64,000 nucleotides of DNA from positions 1-64,000 of the IMG/VR virus record IMGVR_UViG_3300009183_000095. The stretch is one strand, 5' to 3'. The position numbers were made by a program, and so were the translations under genes. The notes below the pieces were generated by a model that was not told the DNA's origin, ran no database searches, and was given only the letters and a program-made list of their open reading frames with translations. The DNA is from a virus. Below, in pieces: positions 1 to 6,823 of the stretch (its first letter is position 1; the number at the start of each line of letters is the position of its first letter).

Positions 1-238
1 CTTCCTTTTGATCCATCATTTCAGAGAGAATGAACTTAGCTTTGTTCAACTGCATACGTACATGCTCTTTAACAAAAGGACCAGCGGGCTCTTGGTGGGC
101 CAGCATCTCTTGTGCATCAGACAACATGCCCATCACCACCATCTCCAAACCGGAGAACTTGGCAGTAATCGATTCCATGTACTGCTCACGAATATCGCTT
201 TCGGTCATACCGTAGCAGTTCTTTTCAAATTCAGTCAT
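1..238 (-). CDS. Hypothetical protein, 3' end cut by window
   Basis: An open frame reads from an ATG at 238 to the window edge (79 codons) without a stop, so the C-terminus is missing. The protein begins MTEFEKNCYGMTESDIREQ and is hydrophilic, mostly helical in appearance and methionine-rich, with no motif I recognise. The upstream stretch AAAGGAAC is a good ribosome binding site, and an early-type promoter lies at 270-298 just in front. No function can be given; position and promoter suggest an early phage gene. Confidence 0.8.
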   Translation of the reverse strand, partial: MTEFEKNCYGMTESDIREQYMESITAKFSGLEMVVMGMLSDAQEMLAHQEPAGPFVKEHVRMQLNKAKFILSEMMDQKE

Positions 239-269
239 ATATGTTCCTTTCTTATTCATCATACGGTTA

Positions 270-298
270 ATTATAGAGATATGTCGAAATTAAAGCAA
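270..298 (-). promoter_or_regulatory. Early-type sigma70 promoter
   Basis: On the minus strand the sequence reads TTGCTT, exactly 17 bases, then TATAAT. The -35 is extended as TTGCTTTAAT. It is one of four near-identical promoters in the window and drives the partial gene at 1-238. A 16-base element shared with the promoter at 2875-2903 lies the same distance upstream. Confidence 0.85.
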
Positions 299-315
299 CA
301 GTTATTTTCTCCAAG

Positions 316-331
316 GAAATCAATGGGTTAC
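316..331. repeat. 16-base element upstream of early promoter, copy 1
   Basis: The sequence GAAATCAATGGGTTAC on the plus strand recurs with one mismatch at 2921-2936. In both places its near edge is 17 bases upstream of the -35 box of an early promoter. The fixed spacing suggests a binding site for a regulator or an UP-like element rather than chance. No protein is known to bind it. Confidence 0.55.
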
Positions 332-562
332 CGCAGTTCTCAGAAAGTAACTAGTTTGTATGCCTCAGAGCCTGGGGAGAACTGGGGATCCCCTACTGCA
401 AGCAGCTCAGTAGGCCGGCCATTATCCCCACCACGAAAGCGGCGTATTCCACGCGATAACCAGCGTAAGCCGCCATCTACCACTACCTTACCCCACCCTC
501 TCCCGTTTTGCACTGAAACCAGTCCTAAAGATACATAAGAGTAACTAGACAAAAGGGCAATC

Positions 563-1063
563 ATGTTTTTCTTCTATCTCCATTCCAAGACCATCATCGT
601 ATCTGACAAAAGACTCCCCCACGAACAAGTACAATCGACCAAGTCTTATGATCTGATTGACATTATCATTCAGCAGCTACACCGCACCTACCCATCCTAC
701 TCTGTGGACAGGCAATACCATATCAAGAAGCAATTTGGATGGAAGTATCTTACTGATGAACAGCGTGAGGAGAATAGGAAGAAGATCTCCCGCTCCCTAT
801 CCGGCCTATTGAAGACCGATGAGCATAAGAGAAAGATATCTGAGTCTCGTAAAGGTAGGTCTAACTTCAAGGGTAAGAGACATCGTGATGATTCCAAGCG
901 TCTCATTATGCATGGGAGGGGTGATCGAGATCCTATCCAGGGCCGTCGTTGGTGCTTTAATCCTTTGACCGGCCAAGAGAAAAGGCAGTACGAACTGCCT
1001 TTGGGTTATAGATGGGGACGTAATCCTGAATGGAAAGATTACCTCAAGAGCGCCTCATTCTAG
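563..1063 (+). CDS. NUMOD3-type homing endonuclease relative
   Basis: This 166-residue protein is the only convincing plus-strand gene in the window. Two NUMOD3-like DNA-binding motifs can be seen, around residues 67-85 (TDEQREENRKKISRSLSG) and 89-103 (KTDEHKRKISESRKGR). They are followed by a C-terminal stretch with FNPLTGQEKRQ and GYRWGRNPEW that is common in phage homing endonuclease families. No GIY-YIG or HNH catalytic motif is visible, so it may be a DNA-binding remnant or use an unrecognised nuclease domain. The ribosome binding site AAAGGG lies five bases before the ATG. The gene converges on the next minus-strand gene and overlaps its end by 20 bases. Orientation and content suggest a selfish insertion. 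Confidence 0.75.
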   Translation: MFFFYLHSKTIIVSDKRLPHEQVQSTKSYDLIDIIIQQLHRTYPSYSVDRQYHIKKQFGWKYLTDEQREENRKKISRSLSGLLKTDEHKRKISESRKGRSNFKGKRHRDDSKRLIMHGRGDRDPIQGRRWCFNPLTGQEKRQYELPLGYRWGRNPEWKDYLKSASF

Positions 1064-1418
1064 CCACCTCCACCGCCTCATCATCTGAAAAGATAGGTAC
1101 CAGGTTGGACTTATGCATCGTTGCAATACCCTTGACCATATTACCAGTATAGACTTTGGGGGCGGCTTTGGCCGTCGAACCCAACCCAGTATCTAACGAA
1201 GGATGATGCTGTACCTCCCTGACGTATGGCTTGGATACGATAGGGGTTAGAATGGAGGATAGTTTCCGGCCTGATAGATGATTGGTATTAGAGTAAGTAG
1301 ACCTATACTTCTTTTCCAACTCGGCATTCTGTAATCGTAATGCTTCCTTGGAGCGGGCAAGCGCTTTTTTGGCCTTCTTCGTGTTGCGCGAAGAGGTATT
1401 GGTATAGATCAAAGCCAT
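1044..1418 (-). CDS. Conserved phage protein of unknown function
   Basis: A 124-residue basic protein. The N-terminal half is rich in Lys and Ala and probably helical (SRNTKKAKKALARSKEAL). The C-terminal part carries the motif KGIATMHKSNLVPIFSDDEA followed by a short basic tail, a pattern I associate with conserved hypothetical proteins of many dsDNA phages. The ATG is preceded by GGAGGAAG. The end overlaps the convergent plus-strand gene by 20 bases. Function unknown. Confidence 0.75.
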   Translation of the reverse strand: MALIYTNTSSRNTKKAKKALARSKEALRLQNAELEKKYRSTYSNTNHLSGRKLSSILTPIVSKPYVREVQHHPSLDTGLGSTAKAAPKVYTGNMVKGIATMHKSNLVPIFSDDEAVEVARMRRS

Positions 1419-1441
1419 TCACTTCCTCCATTCTAAAGATC

Positions 1442-1471
1442 ATTATAACCTTATTCTTTATTCAGAGCCAA
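1442..1471 (-). promoter_or_regulatory. Possible sigma70-like promoter
   Basis: The minus strand reads TTGGCT, 18 bases, TATAAT. The -10 is perfect, the -35 weaker than in the other promoters. It overlaps the end of the gene at 1458-1679 and is well placed to start transcription about 25 bases before the gene at 1044-1418. Confidence 0.45.
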
Positions 1472-1679
1472 CCATCAATATGACGGTCTGTGATTGCTCA
1501 TCGGCTATCGTTCGAACGGGCTTCTGATGATTCCTCATCATCAACTCTTTATAATTCATGTCAATACCTCTGGTCACTAACTCCCAATCACTAGGGAGGG
1601 GTTGGTCGGGATAGGCCATCTTGAACCCCGCCCTTACCGCTATCAACAACGGTTGTGTAATTTCTAATGTAATTTGCAT
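1458..1679 (-). CDS. Small hypothetical protein
   Basis: A 73-residue protein starting MQITLEITQPLLIAV. I chose this ATG because AAAGGAA lies seven bases upstream; an in-frame ATG 48 bases further up has no comparable site. The sequence contains PDQPLPSDWELVTRGIDMNY and has no recognised domain. It lies 11 bases after the gene at 1691-1876 and is probably co-transcribed with it. Confidence 0.6.
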   Translation of the reverse strand: MQITLEITQPLLIAVRAGFKMAYPDQPLPSDWELVTRGIDMNYKELMMRNHQKPVRTIADEQSQTVILMVGSE

Positions 1680-1690
1680 TGTGGTTTCCT

Positions 1691-1876
1691 TTATTGTTTG
1701 TCTTCCCATCTCCATCCGAAGATCCATTCAATCATCTTCCTGTGAAACCATTTAGGCTTCTTCGTCAATCCTATCTTCACATTGTCCGGCCATATGAGAT
1801 ATCCGGCAATAGGAGGGGGACCGTATATGGTCCACCCTTTAGGTTGATACACCTGGGTACTTCTGTTGTCTAACAT
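1691..1876 (-). CDS. Small hypothetical protein
   Basis: A 61-residue protein rich in aromatic residues and proline (GWTIYGPPPIAGYLIWP, then a basic WF/WRW tail). It starts two bases inside the spacing after the AAA ATPase stop and is probably translated by coupling to it, since no strong ribosome binding site is seen. No family recognised. Confidence 0.5.
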   Translation of the reverse strand: MLDNRSTQVYQPKGWTIYGPPPIAGYLIWPDNVKIGLTKKPKWFHRKMIEWIFGWRWEDKQ

Positions 1877-1877
1877 A

Positions 1878-2771
1878 TTAAGCCTGAGTCAACATGTACT
1901 TGGCCAATTGCTCCCAGTTAGAGTTAGAAGTACGAATCTTGATTGTCTGGATGAGAGTTCGGAGTGAGATCTCCTTGGTCAACTCTTTGTTAGAACGAAT
2001 CAAGTTCAATGCATCCCGCTTGAACTGCATAGGCACATTGCCCATGAATTGCTCAGTAGACATGATCGTCTCCATTCGCTCGAGCTTCTGATCCAAAGAC
2101 ATCGACAGATCAATACACATCGAACGAGTCTTCAATGCCTGATTCAAATTCTCAGGAGACAAATTAGAGATGAAGATCACCCCACCCTTGAACTGGAATG
2201 AACGGGGCAAGTTAGGATCCCGCATCTCTGCATTCCATGAAATGATACGCTTATCATACGAATCCAATGCACCCTTCAACAGGTTCAACGCATCTGCATC
2301 CTTCAGAATAGAATCACAATCATCAAACACAATCACACTGTTACGGTTTTCATAAAGCAAACGGAACAGCGCCCTGGCAGTAGAGAAACCCTTGACAACA
2401 CTGAAACACTTCTCAGTCATCACCACCGTTCCATCATCGGCTTCTGATAAGATCACCGACATATCTTTCAGCCCGTTCTTGAGCAAAGACTCATACACCG
2501 TATAAGACTTACCCAAGCCTCCCTCACCAGTAATGATGACCGAGGGAGTTTGACGCTTGGCAACCATCGTAGTCACGCTATCGACAAACGTAAAACGCTC
2601 ATTGATAGGAAACTCAATCGATTGCTCTTTCTGCTTCTGTGCAACTATGACCGAGTCTTCGGCATGCGATTTGAGCTGGCGCTCAACATAGTACTTAGAA
2701 CTAGATTTAACAACCAATTTGTTGTTAGCGTAACCATGATACTTACCGTTAATCAATTCAATCTTAGTCAT
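1878..2771 (-). CDS. AAA+ ATPase, phage early protein
   Basis: A 297-residue P-loop ATPase. The Walker A motif GEGGLGKS is at residues 82-89 and Walker B (SVIVFDDCDS) around 145-154. A sensor-like stretch (VIFISNLSPENLNQALKTR) follows with an arginine that could serve as a finger. The N-terminal 60 residues are a separate small domain. The fold and length fit phage single-domain AAA+ proteins that load or remodel partner proteins on DNA, but the partner is unknown. Two tandem early promoters lie just upstream, so strong early expression is expected. Confidence 0.75.
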   Translation of the reverse strand: MTKIELINGKYHGYANNKLVVKSSSKYYVERQLKSHAEDSVIVAQKQKEQSIEFPINERFTFVDSVTTMVAKRQTPSVIITGEGGLGKSYTVYESLLKNGLKDMSVILSEADDGTVVMTEKCFSVVKGFSTARALFRLLYENRNSVIVFDDCDSILKDADALNLLKGALDSYDKRIISWNAEMRDPNLPRSFQFKGGVIFISNLSPENLNQALKTRSMCIDLSMSLDQKLERMETIMSTEQFMGNVPMQFKRDALNLIRSNKELTKEISLRTLIQTIKIRTSNSNWEQLAKYMLTQA

Positions 2772-2798
2772 ATCAACCTTTCATCATTTAATGTATCA

Positions 2799-2827
2799 AT
2801 TATAGGGAAAGTGGGAAATTAAAGCAA
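2799..2827 (-). promoter_or_regulatory. Early-type sigma70 promoter, proximal of a tandem pair
   Basis: TTGCTT, 17 bases, TATAAT on the minus strand, with the extended -35 TTGCTTTAATTTC shared with the promoter at 270-298. It lies about 28 bases before the AAA ATPase start. Confidence 0.85.
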
Positions 2828-2874
2828 GCTTTTTCTCCCTTCCTTCTAACCCTCTCTCCCTAACCAATGAATGA

Positions 2875-2903
2875 ATTATACTGAATGTCGGTAATTAAAG
2901 CAA
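2875..2903 (-). promoter_or_regulatory. Early-type sigma70 promoter, distal of a tandem pair
   Basis: TTGCTT, 17 bases, TATAAT on the minus strand. Together with 2799-2827 it forms a tandem early promoter for the AAA ATPase operon. Confidence 0.85.
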
Positions 2904-2920
2904 CTGATAAAAACCTCAAT

Positions 2921-2936
2921 GAAATCAATGAGTTAC
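2921..2936. repeat. 16-base element upstream of early promoter, copy 2
   Basis: GAAATCAATGAGTTAC, 15 of 16 bases identical to the copy at 316-331 and at the same distance from its promoter. Confidence 0.55.
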
Positions 2937-2960
2937 ACCTGTATCTCTGTGGCTAATAGA

Positions 2961-2996
2961 CAAAAAAATAGAGGATGACCAAGTCTCTCCCCTATT
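2961..2996 (-). terminator. Rho-independent terminator after the envelope gene block
   Basis: On the minus strand a nine-pair stem (AATAGGGGA with TCCTCTATT, one G-T pair) closes a 12-base loop and is followed by a run of seven Ts. It stands just after the stop of the gene at 3018-3560 and ahead of the tandem early promoters, so it separates the two transcription units. Confidence 0.75.
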
Positions 2997-3017
2997 TCTC
3001 CCTATCTAGACGCTATT

Positions 3018-3560
3018 CTATAGAGGCATCCATAGCCAAATAGCTTGTGACATGAGCAATGCGGCTAGAGCACCAACAACTAATGATGCATCGTAGAGCT
3101 TATTGTTGACTGCCAAGATAGATGCCGTTAACAACACCACCGCTATCTGAAAGAGTGAGCCGGCGTATGTGTACCAAGGTGAACGTGTCTTGGCTACCGC
3201 TCTCTCTGCCTCCAACTTTCGAGCCTTATCCATTAGTTCCTTCTTTCCCTCCCCTGACTGGGGATCGGATTCATATCTGGCTATCTTCTTCTCTAATGAC
3301 TCAATCTTTCTTTTGTCACCCGCTCGTACGGCATCATCCAATGCCATCTCTGCCAATGTTCCTTTGATAGACTTAGCCTGATAGAATGCCCAGGTGTTGT
3401 TAGCATCAATAGTGTTGTTCAATACTTTGGAGGAGTTGCTCCCTCCCATGTAAGTATTGATAGCTAGTAAGGCGGCAAGCACAGTAATGACCCAGCCGGC
3501 TTTGTCCTTGATTAGAGCCTCTCGCTCACTTCTTGATAATGGTTTCTTTTCTTCTGCCAT
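3018..3560 (-). CDS. Membrane protein, DUF4337-like
   Basis: A 180-residue inner-membrane protein. It has one N-terminal membrane segment (about residues 22-40), a long hydrophilic helical middle with DANNTWAFYQAKSIKGTLAE, and two close membrane segments in the last 50 residues. The WAFYQAKSIK motif and the layout are what I know from the DUF4337 family, whose function is unknown. It is last in a run of three small membrane-protein genes and is followed by a terminator. Length fits the family. Confidence 0.7.
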   Translation of the reverse strand: MAEEKKPLSRSEREALIKDKAGWVITVLAALLAINTYMGGSNSSKVLNNTIDANNTWAFYQAKSIKGTLAEMALDDAVRAGDKRKIESLEKKIARYESDPQSGEGKKELMDKARKLEAERAVAKTRSPWYTYAGSLFQIAVVLLTASILAVNNKLYDASLVVGALAALLMSQAIWLWMPL

Positions 3561-3580
3561 GTTGTACCTCTTTAGTTAAA

Positions 3581-4111
3581 TCATTTAGCTAGAGGATTGT
3601 CTAGCGCTCGTTGAATCTTTCTATCCATCTCTCGCTCTAACGTCTTTGCATTAGCCTCTGATTCTTTTCTAACTTGCCTTACCTCATCCCGCACCTCTTT
3701 AACTGCTTGATCGGCCTCTCTGGCCGATTGCTTGGCGCTTCTTTCAACTGTCTCAGTCACTCCCTCCAAACGTCTGATATCATTCTTCAGATCGTTTTTA
3801 ATGTCACGAGTGTAATCGCTGGTCTTTGAGCTGTTTTCTTCAATGACAGCCAGCTTTTTATACACCTCTGTTAGATCGGGGGATATGTATTCAGCTATCT
3901 TCTTCTTCATGCCCATGTAGTCTTTGTATACCTCAAACGTACCATATAGACCTCCTAGAACAGATGATGCAATAGTAAAGGCAACCATCAACTTAGCAGG
4001 GGTGAACTCATAGCCACCGATGCTAATGACTGTATCTTTACTAGCGTACTTCTTTGCTGCTGCTTCTAGTTCGTCGACTTTTGCGTCAACACTTTTAATT
4101 TCTTCTGCCAT
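3581..4111 (-). CDS. Membrane-anchored coiled-coil protein
   Basis: A 176-residue protein with a single membrane segment (about residues 35-55, LMVAFTIASSVLGGLYGTF) and a long charged coiled coil from about 85 to the end (heptad-like Glu/Arg/Lys). The topology recalls hemolysin XhlA-like or spanin-like proteins but no specific family is recognised. It lies one base after the gene at 4113-4457, so both belong to one operon. Confidence 0.65.
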   Translation of the reverse strand: MAEEIKSVDAKVDELEAAAKKYASKDTVISIGGYEFTPAKLMVAFTIASSVLGGLYGTFEVYKDYMGMKKKIAEYISPDLTEVYKKLAVIEENSSKTSDYTRDIKNDLKNDIRRLEGVTETVERSAKQSAREADQAVKEVRDEVRQVRKESEANAKTLEREMDRKIQRALDNPLAK

Positions 4112-4112
4112 T

Positions 4113-4457
4113 TTAGTGATCCTTCATTGATCCGATTTTGTTTTTAATAGCCATTCTATCTTCCAGAATAGCGATGTGTTGACGATTTTCAAAAATTGAG
4201 TCACGATTCTTTTGGATTTCTTTTTCTAAGTCTTGGCGTAGTTTTTCGCGGGCTAATTCAGCACCACTATTGCTTGCCTGTTTATTGTCTGTTGTTACAA
4301 CTAAACTCACTTTCTGATTTAGAATGGTTACATCATGTTGTAATGAACCTAATGCATTGATCAGATAACCAACTGATCCTAGTAGCAATGGTAAAATTGC
4401 AAACAATAACTTCTCTATAAACGCACCTTTTTGATCCTGCTTGTTTTCTTCTGACAT
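4113..4457 (-). CDS. Small membrane protein with coiled coil
   Basis: A 114-residue protein. One hydrophobic segment (about residues 16-34, LLFAILPLLLGSVGYLINAL) is followed by a coiled coil with a basic end. The layout, short N-terminus, one membrane helix and charged helical tail, is the same as in the next gene. It could be a holin-like or XhlA-like protein; this is inference from topology alone. A ribosome binding site AGAGGAAAC precedes the ATG. Confidence 0.6.
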   Translation of the reverse strand: MSEENKQDQKGAFIEKLLFAILPLLLGSVGYLINALGSLQHDVTILNQKVSLVVTTDNKQASNSGAELAREKLRQDLEKEIQKNRDSIFENRQHIAILEDRMAIKNKIGSMKDH

Positions 4458-4479
4458 CTTGTTTCCTCTTTATTATTTG

Positions 4480-5190
4480 TTATCTCCAATATTTGGAGTA
4501 GTCTAAATTATTCCAATGGTTATCATTATTTCTATTCCAAAAGTTCTTAATCAGATACCAAGCCATCCCAAAGTATCCCATCTTTTTAAATCTTCTACTG
4601 TCCTGACCAAAATAATGTTTAATTAATTTGAACTTCTTTACATCATACATTTTTGATAAGAAAAAGTCTTCACTAGTGCCAAACTTTTCTGAAAATCCGC
4701 CCAATCTATCAAACTCACTCTTTCTTGTCAACATGAAAGCTCCAACAGCAAAGGGTACTTTATACTTCATGAGATTGTTTATGAGATTAAAGATCATGAA
4801 CCCTATCTGTGCTCTCATATCTCTATCATAACATTTAATGTTTAATCCAATTAAGTCTAAGTTGTTTGATTCTATCTCATCAACCGCATCACGAATAACA
4901 TTAACATCAAAAAAGCGAACATCAGCATCGATGAATAGAATGTATGGAGTAGTTACTAACTCAGCGCCTCTATTCTTTGCAAAGCTAACTGGGCCCCCAT
5001 CAATGATTTCTACATTCAATTTACCCTTTGTGATCTTAATAACCTCACGAGTATTATCTGTTGAACAGTCAGCAATAATAATTCTGGTACTACCTATCAA
5101 TTGATTACGAAGATGGGTCAATAGATACGCAATATAATCTTCCTCATTCTTACAAGGAATAACAATAGTTATTTTATCACTTAACAGCAT
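4480..5190 (-). CDS. Family 2 glycosyltransferase
   Basis: A 236-residue GT-A fold glycosyltransferase. The N-terminus ITIVIPCKNEEDYIAYLL is the usual nucleotide-sugar binding start, DCSTDN lies near residues 41-46, and the metal-binding DxD motif is DAD near 88-90. A later GGFSEKFGTSEDFFLS stretch holds the ED motif that carries the likely catalytic base. It would move a sugar from a nucleotide sugar to an unknown acceptor. The neighbour is an LpxH-like phosphatase, so an envelope or lipid-linked glycan is a plausible acceptor (inference). Confidence 0.8.
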   Translation of the reverse strand: MLLSDKITIVIPCKNEEDYIAYLLTHLRNQLIGSTRIIIADCSTDNTREVIKITKGKLNVEIIDGGPVSFAKNRGAELVTTPYILFIDADVRFFDVNVIRDAVDEIESNNLDLIGLNIKCYDRDMRAQIGFMIFNLINNLMKYKVPFAVGAFMLTRKSEFDRLGGFSEKFGTSEDFFLSKMYDVKKFKLIKHYFGQDSRRFKKMGYFGMAWYLIKNFWNRNNDNHWNNLDYSKYWR

Positions 5191-5281
5191 ATGTATTTTT
5201 ATGCTTAAGTGACTTCTTTAAGGCTTTGAACCACATTCTCTTTTCTTCTTTTTCATCATTAATTAGAATTGCCTGATACAT
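5177..5281 (-). CDS. Very small basic protein, 34 residues
   Basis: A short frame, MYQAILINDEKEEKRMWF followed by a Lys-rich tail, bridges the gap between the phosphatase and glycosyltransferase genes. It overlaps the first by 23 and the second by 14 bases, which is typical of coupled phage genes. The ribosome binding site is weak (AAAGAAG touching the ATG). It may be a real leader gene or merely an open stretch. Confidence 0.4.
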   Translation of the reverse strand: MYQAILINDEKEEKRMWFKALKKSLKHKNTYAVK

Positions 5282-6053
5282 CTTCTTTATTATCTTTCGT
5301 GATTTCATTATCGTTCTCCCTAGTCCATGTTACTATCTTCCATGTACCATCCTGGTGCTCTACCAAGGCAGTACAACTCTCAACCCAATCACCATCGTTC
5401 ATATAAACAACATCATCTATCATCTTAATTTCTGCATGATGAATGTGTCCGCAGATCACCCCATCATACCCTCTCTTCTTACAATATGCAGCTAGATTCT
5501 TTTCAAACTGAAATATAAAATCTACTGCTTTTTTAACTTGATGTTTAAGAAACTGGCTAAGGCTAAAGTACCCAAAACCAAAACGGCGACGAATCCAATT
5601 ATATTTATTGTTGAGAGTAATAATAATGTCATATGCTTTGTCTCCTAAAAAAGATATCCAAGGTGCCAGTCTAGTAATTCCATCAAACAAATCACCATGT
5701 GTAATTAAATAATGCTTCCCGTCTACTCCTATATGCTCAGCTTGATTCTTTATCTCAATAAGCCCAAATGAAAAGCCATAAGGTATCATTGGTCGTAAAA
5801 ATTCATCGTGATTGCCTGCAACATATACTACTCTTGTCCCGCGCTTGGCATGTCCAAGTATTCTGCGTACAACATTAGTATGACTTTGTTTCCATCGCCA
5901 TTTGTTCTGTTGTATCTTCCAAGCATCAATTATATCACCAACAAGATATAAAGTCTCACAGGTATTATTCTTTAGAAAATTATTGAGAGCCTCTGCCTTA
6001 CAATCTTTAGTACCTAGATGTACATCAGAGATGAATATAGTCTTGTAATGCAT
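5259..6053 (-). CDS. LpxH-like metallophosphatase
   Basis: A 264-residue calcineurin-like phosphoesterase of the UDP-2,3-diacylglucosamine diphosphatase type (COG2908 group). All metal-site motifs are present: D10-x-H12 (ISDVHLG), GD at 39-40, GNHDE near 80-84, THGD near 118-121 and GHIHH near 200. Bacterial LpxH cleaves UDP-2,3-diacylglucosamine to lipid X in lipid A synthesis; the phage enzyme may act on a related sugar pyrophosphate. It overlaps the next upstream gene by one base. Substrate is not proven by sequence. Confidence 0.75.
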   Translation of the reverse strand: MHYKTIFISDVHLGTKDCKAEALNNFLKNNTCETLYLVGDIIDAWKIQQNKWRWKQSHTNVVRRILGHAKRGTRVVYVAGNHDEFLRPMIPYGFSFGLIEIKNQAEHIGVDGKHYLITHGDLFDGITRLAPWISFLGDKAYDIIITLNNKYNWIRRRFGFGYFSLSQFLKHQVKKAVDFIFQFEKNLAAYCKKRGYDGVICGHIHHAEIKMIDDVVYMNDGDWVESCTALVEHQDGTWKIVTWTRENDNEITKDNKEDVSGNSN

Positions 6054-6823
6054 TATCTTCCTATGTATTTTTTAGGTAGTGCTTCTTCTCTTCTTTGTTT
6101 CTCATTTTTTGGAAATAAATCAAATCCTAACTGAGGATATTTTCTCATTCTATCTTCTGCAACCACTATCATTAAAATAAAAATAAACAATAACGTTACT
6201 ATGAACCCGCCAATCCACCAAGTCCATACATAAACCTTCTTCATAAATTTAGCGTGTTCAACCTCTTCACGGTGCTGTCTGTCTATTTGCTTCTTTAACG
6301 CAATTGCTTGTCTTGCATTTAGTATATTTGATGTTTCTTGTACTTCAGTCCATAGCGCACCCAACTCCTTAGGGCTCTGATATATCATTAACTCGCGGAG
6401 ATCAATCTCCATTTGCTCTAACTTCTTCTTCATTAGTACTCTTTGTAGAGCACGACTACCTAAGGAAGTATCACCAGTGTATACTTGATATGACCTTTTT
6501 TCTTCTGCCTCAAATATAGCTATGCACTTGGCTTGATTATCAAAGAAAGCTCCTAGTTGCTGTCCTATCTCAAAGTAAATGTCCCCGGGATCTTTTTTAT
6601 TTAGATCTTTTACTCTAGCTTTCTCTTCATTAAATTGTTTAATTGCCTCAGGAGGAGGCTTCTTTCCTTTGGCAGAATAGGCATTATGAAATTGGTTGTC
6701 TAGATCTTTAAGAACGTCTTTGACGTCCCCTGCTGCACCCTTTATATCTTTATAAAGTTTACAACCAGCTTTAATAGCTGAAACAGCACCATTAGCTAGG
6801 GCAAATAAGGTTATTGGATCCAT
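6053..6823 (-). CDS. Tail-anchored membrane protein, unknown function
   Basis: A 256-residue protein with a helical cytoplasmic body and one strong membrane segment near the C-terminus (about residues 198-222, WTWWIGGFIVTLLFIFILMI), followed by a short basic tail. The N-terminal 40 residues (DPITLFALANGAVSAIKAG) may be a second weak amphipathic helix. It overlaps both neighbours by one base, so it is translated together with the exported protein encoded upstream. No family recognised. Confidence 0.65.
   Translation of the reverse strand: MDPITLFALANGAVSAIKAGCKLYKDIKGAAGDVKDVLKDLDNQFHNAYSAKGKKPPPEAIKQFNEEKARVKDLNKKDPGDIYFEIGQQLGAFFDNQAKCIAIFEAEEKRSYQVYTGDTSLGSRALQRVLMKKKLEQMEIDLRELMIYQSPKELGALWTEVQETSNILNARQAIALKKQIDRQHREEVEHAKFMKKVYVWTWWIGGFIVTLLFIFILMIVVAEDRMRKYPQLGFDLFPKNEKQRREEALPKKYIGR

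Noticed and set aside
8-538. Plus-strand frame of 176 codons at the left edge
   Set aside because: It is the shadow of the minus-strand gene at 1-238 and runs across the promoter; composition is not protein-like.
340-564. Minus-strand open frame of 74 codons between the partial first gene and the NUMOD3 gene
   Set aside because: It has no good ribosome binding site, an odd Gly/Arg-rich make-up and starts on the plus-gene ATG palindrome. The stretch 299-562 is better described as an intergenic region with the shared element and no clear gene.
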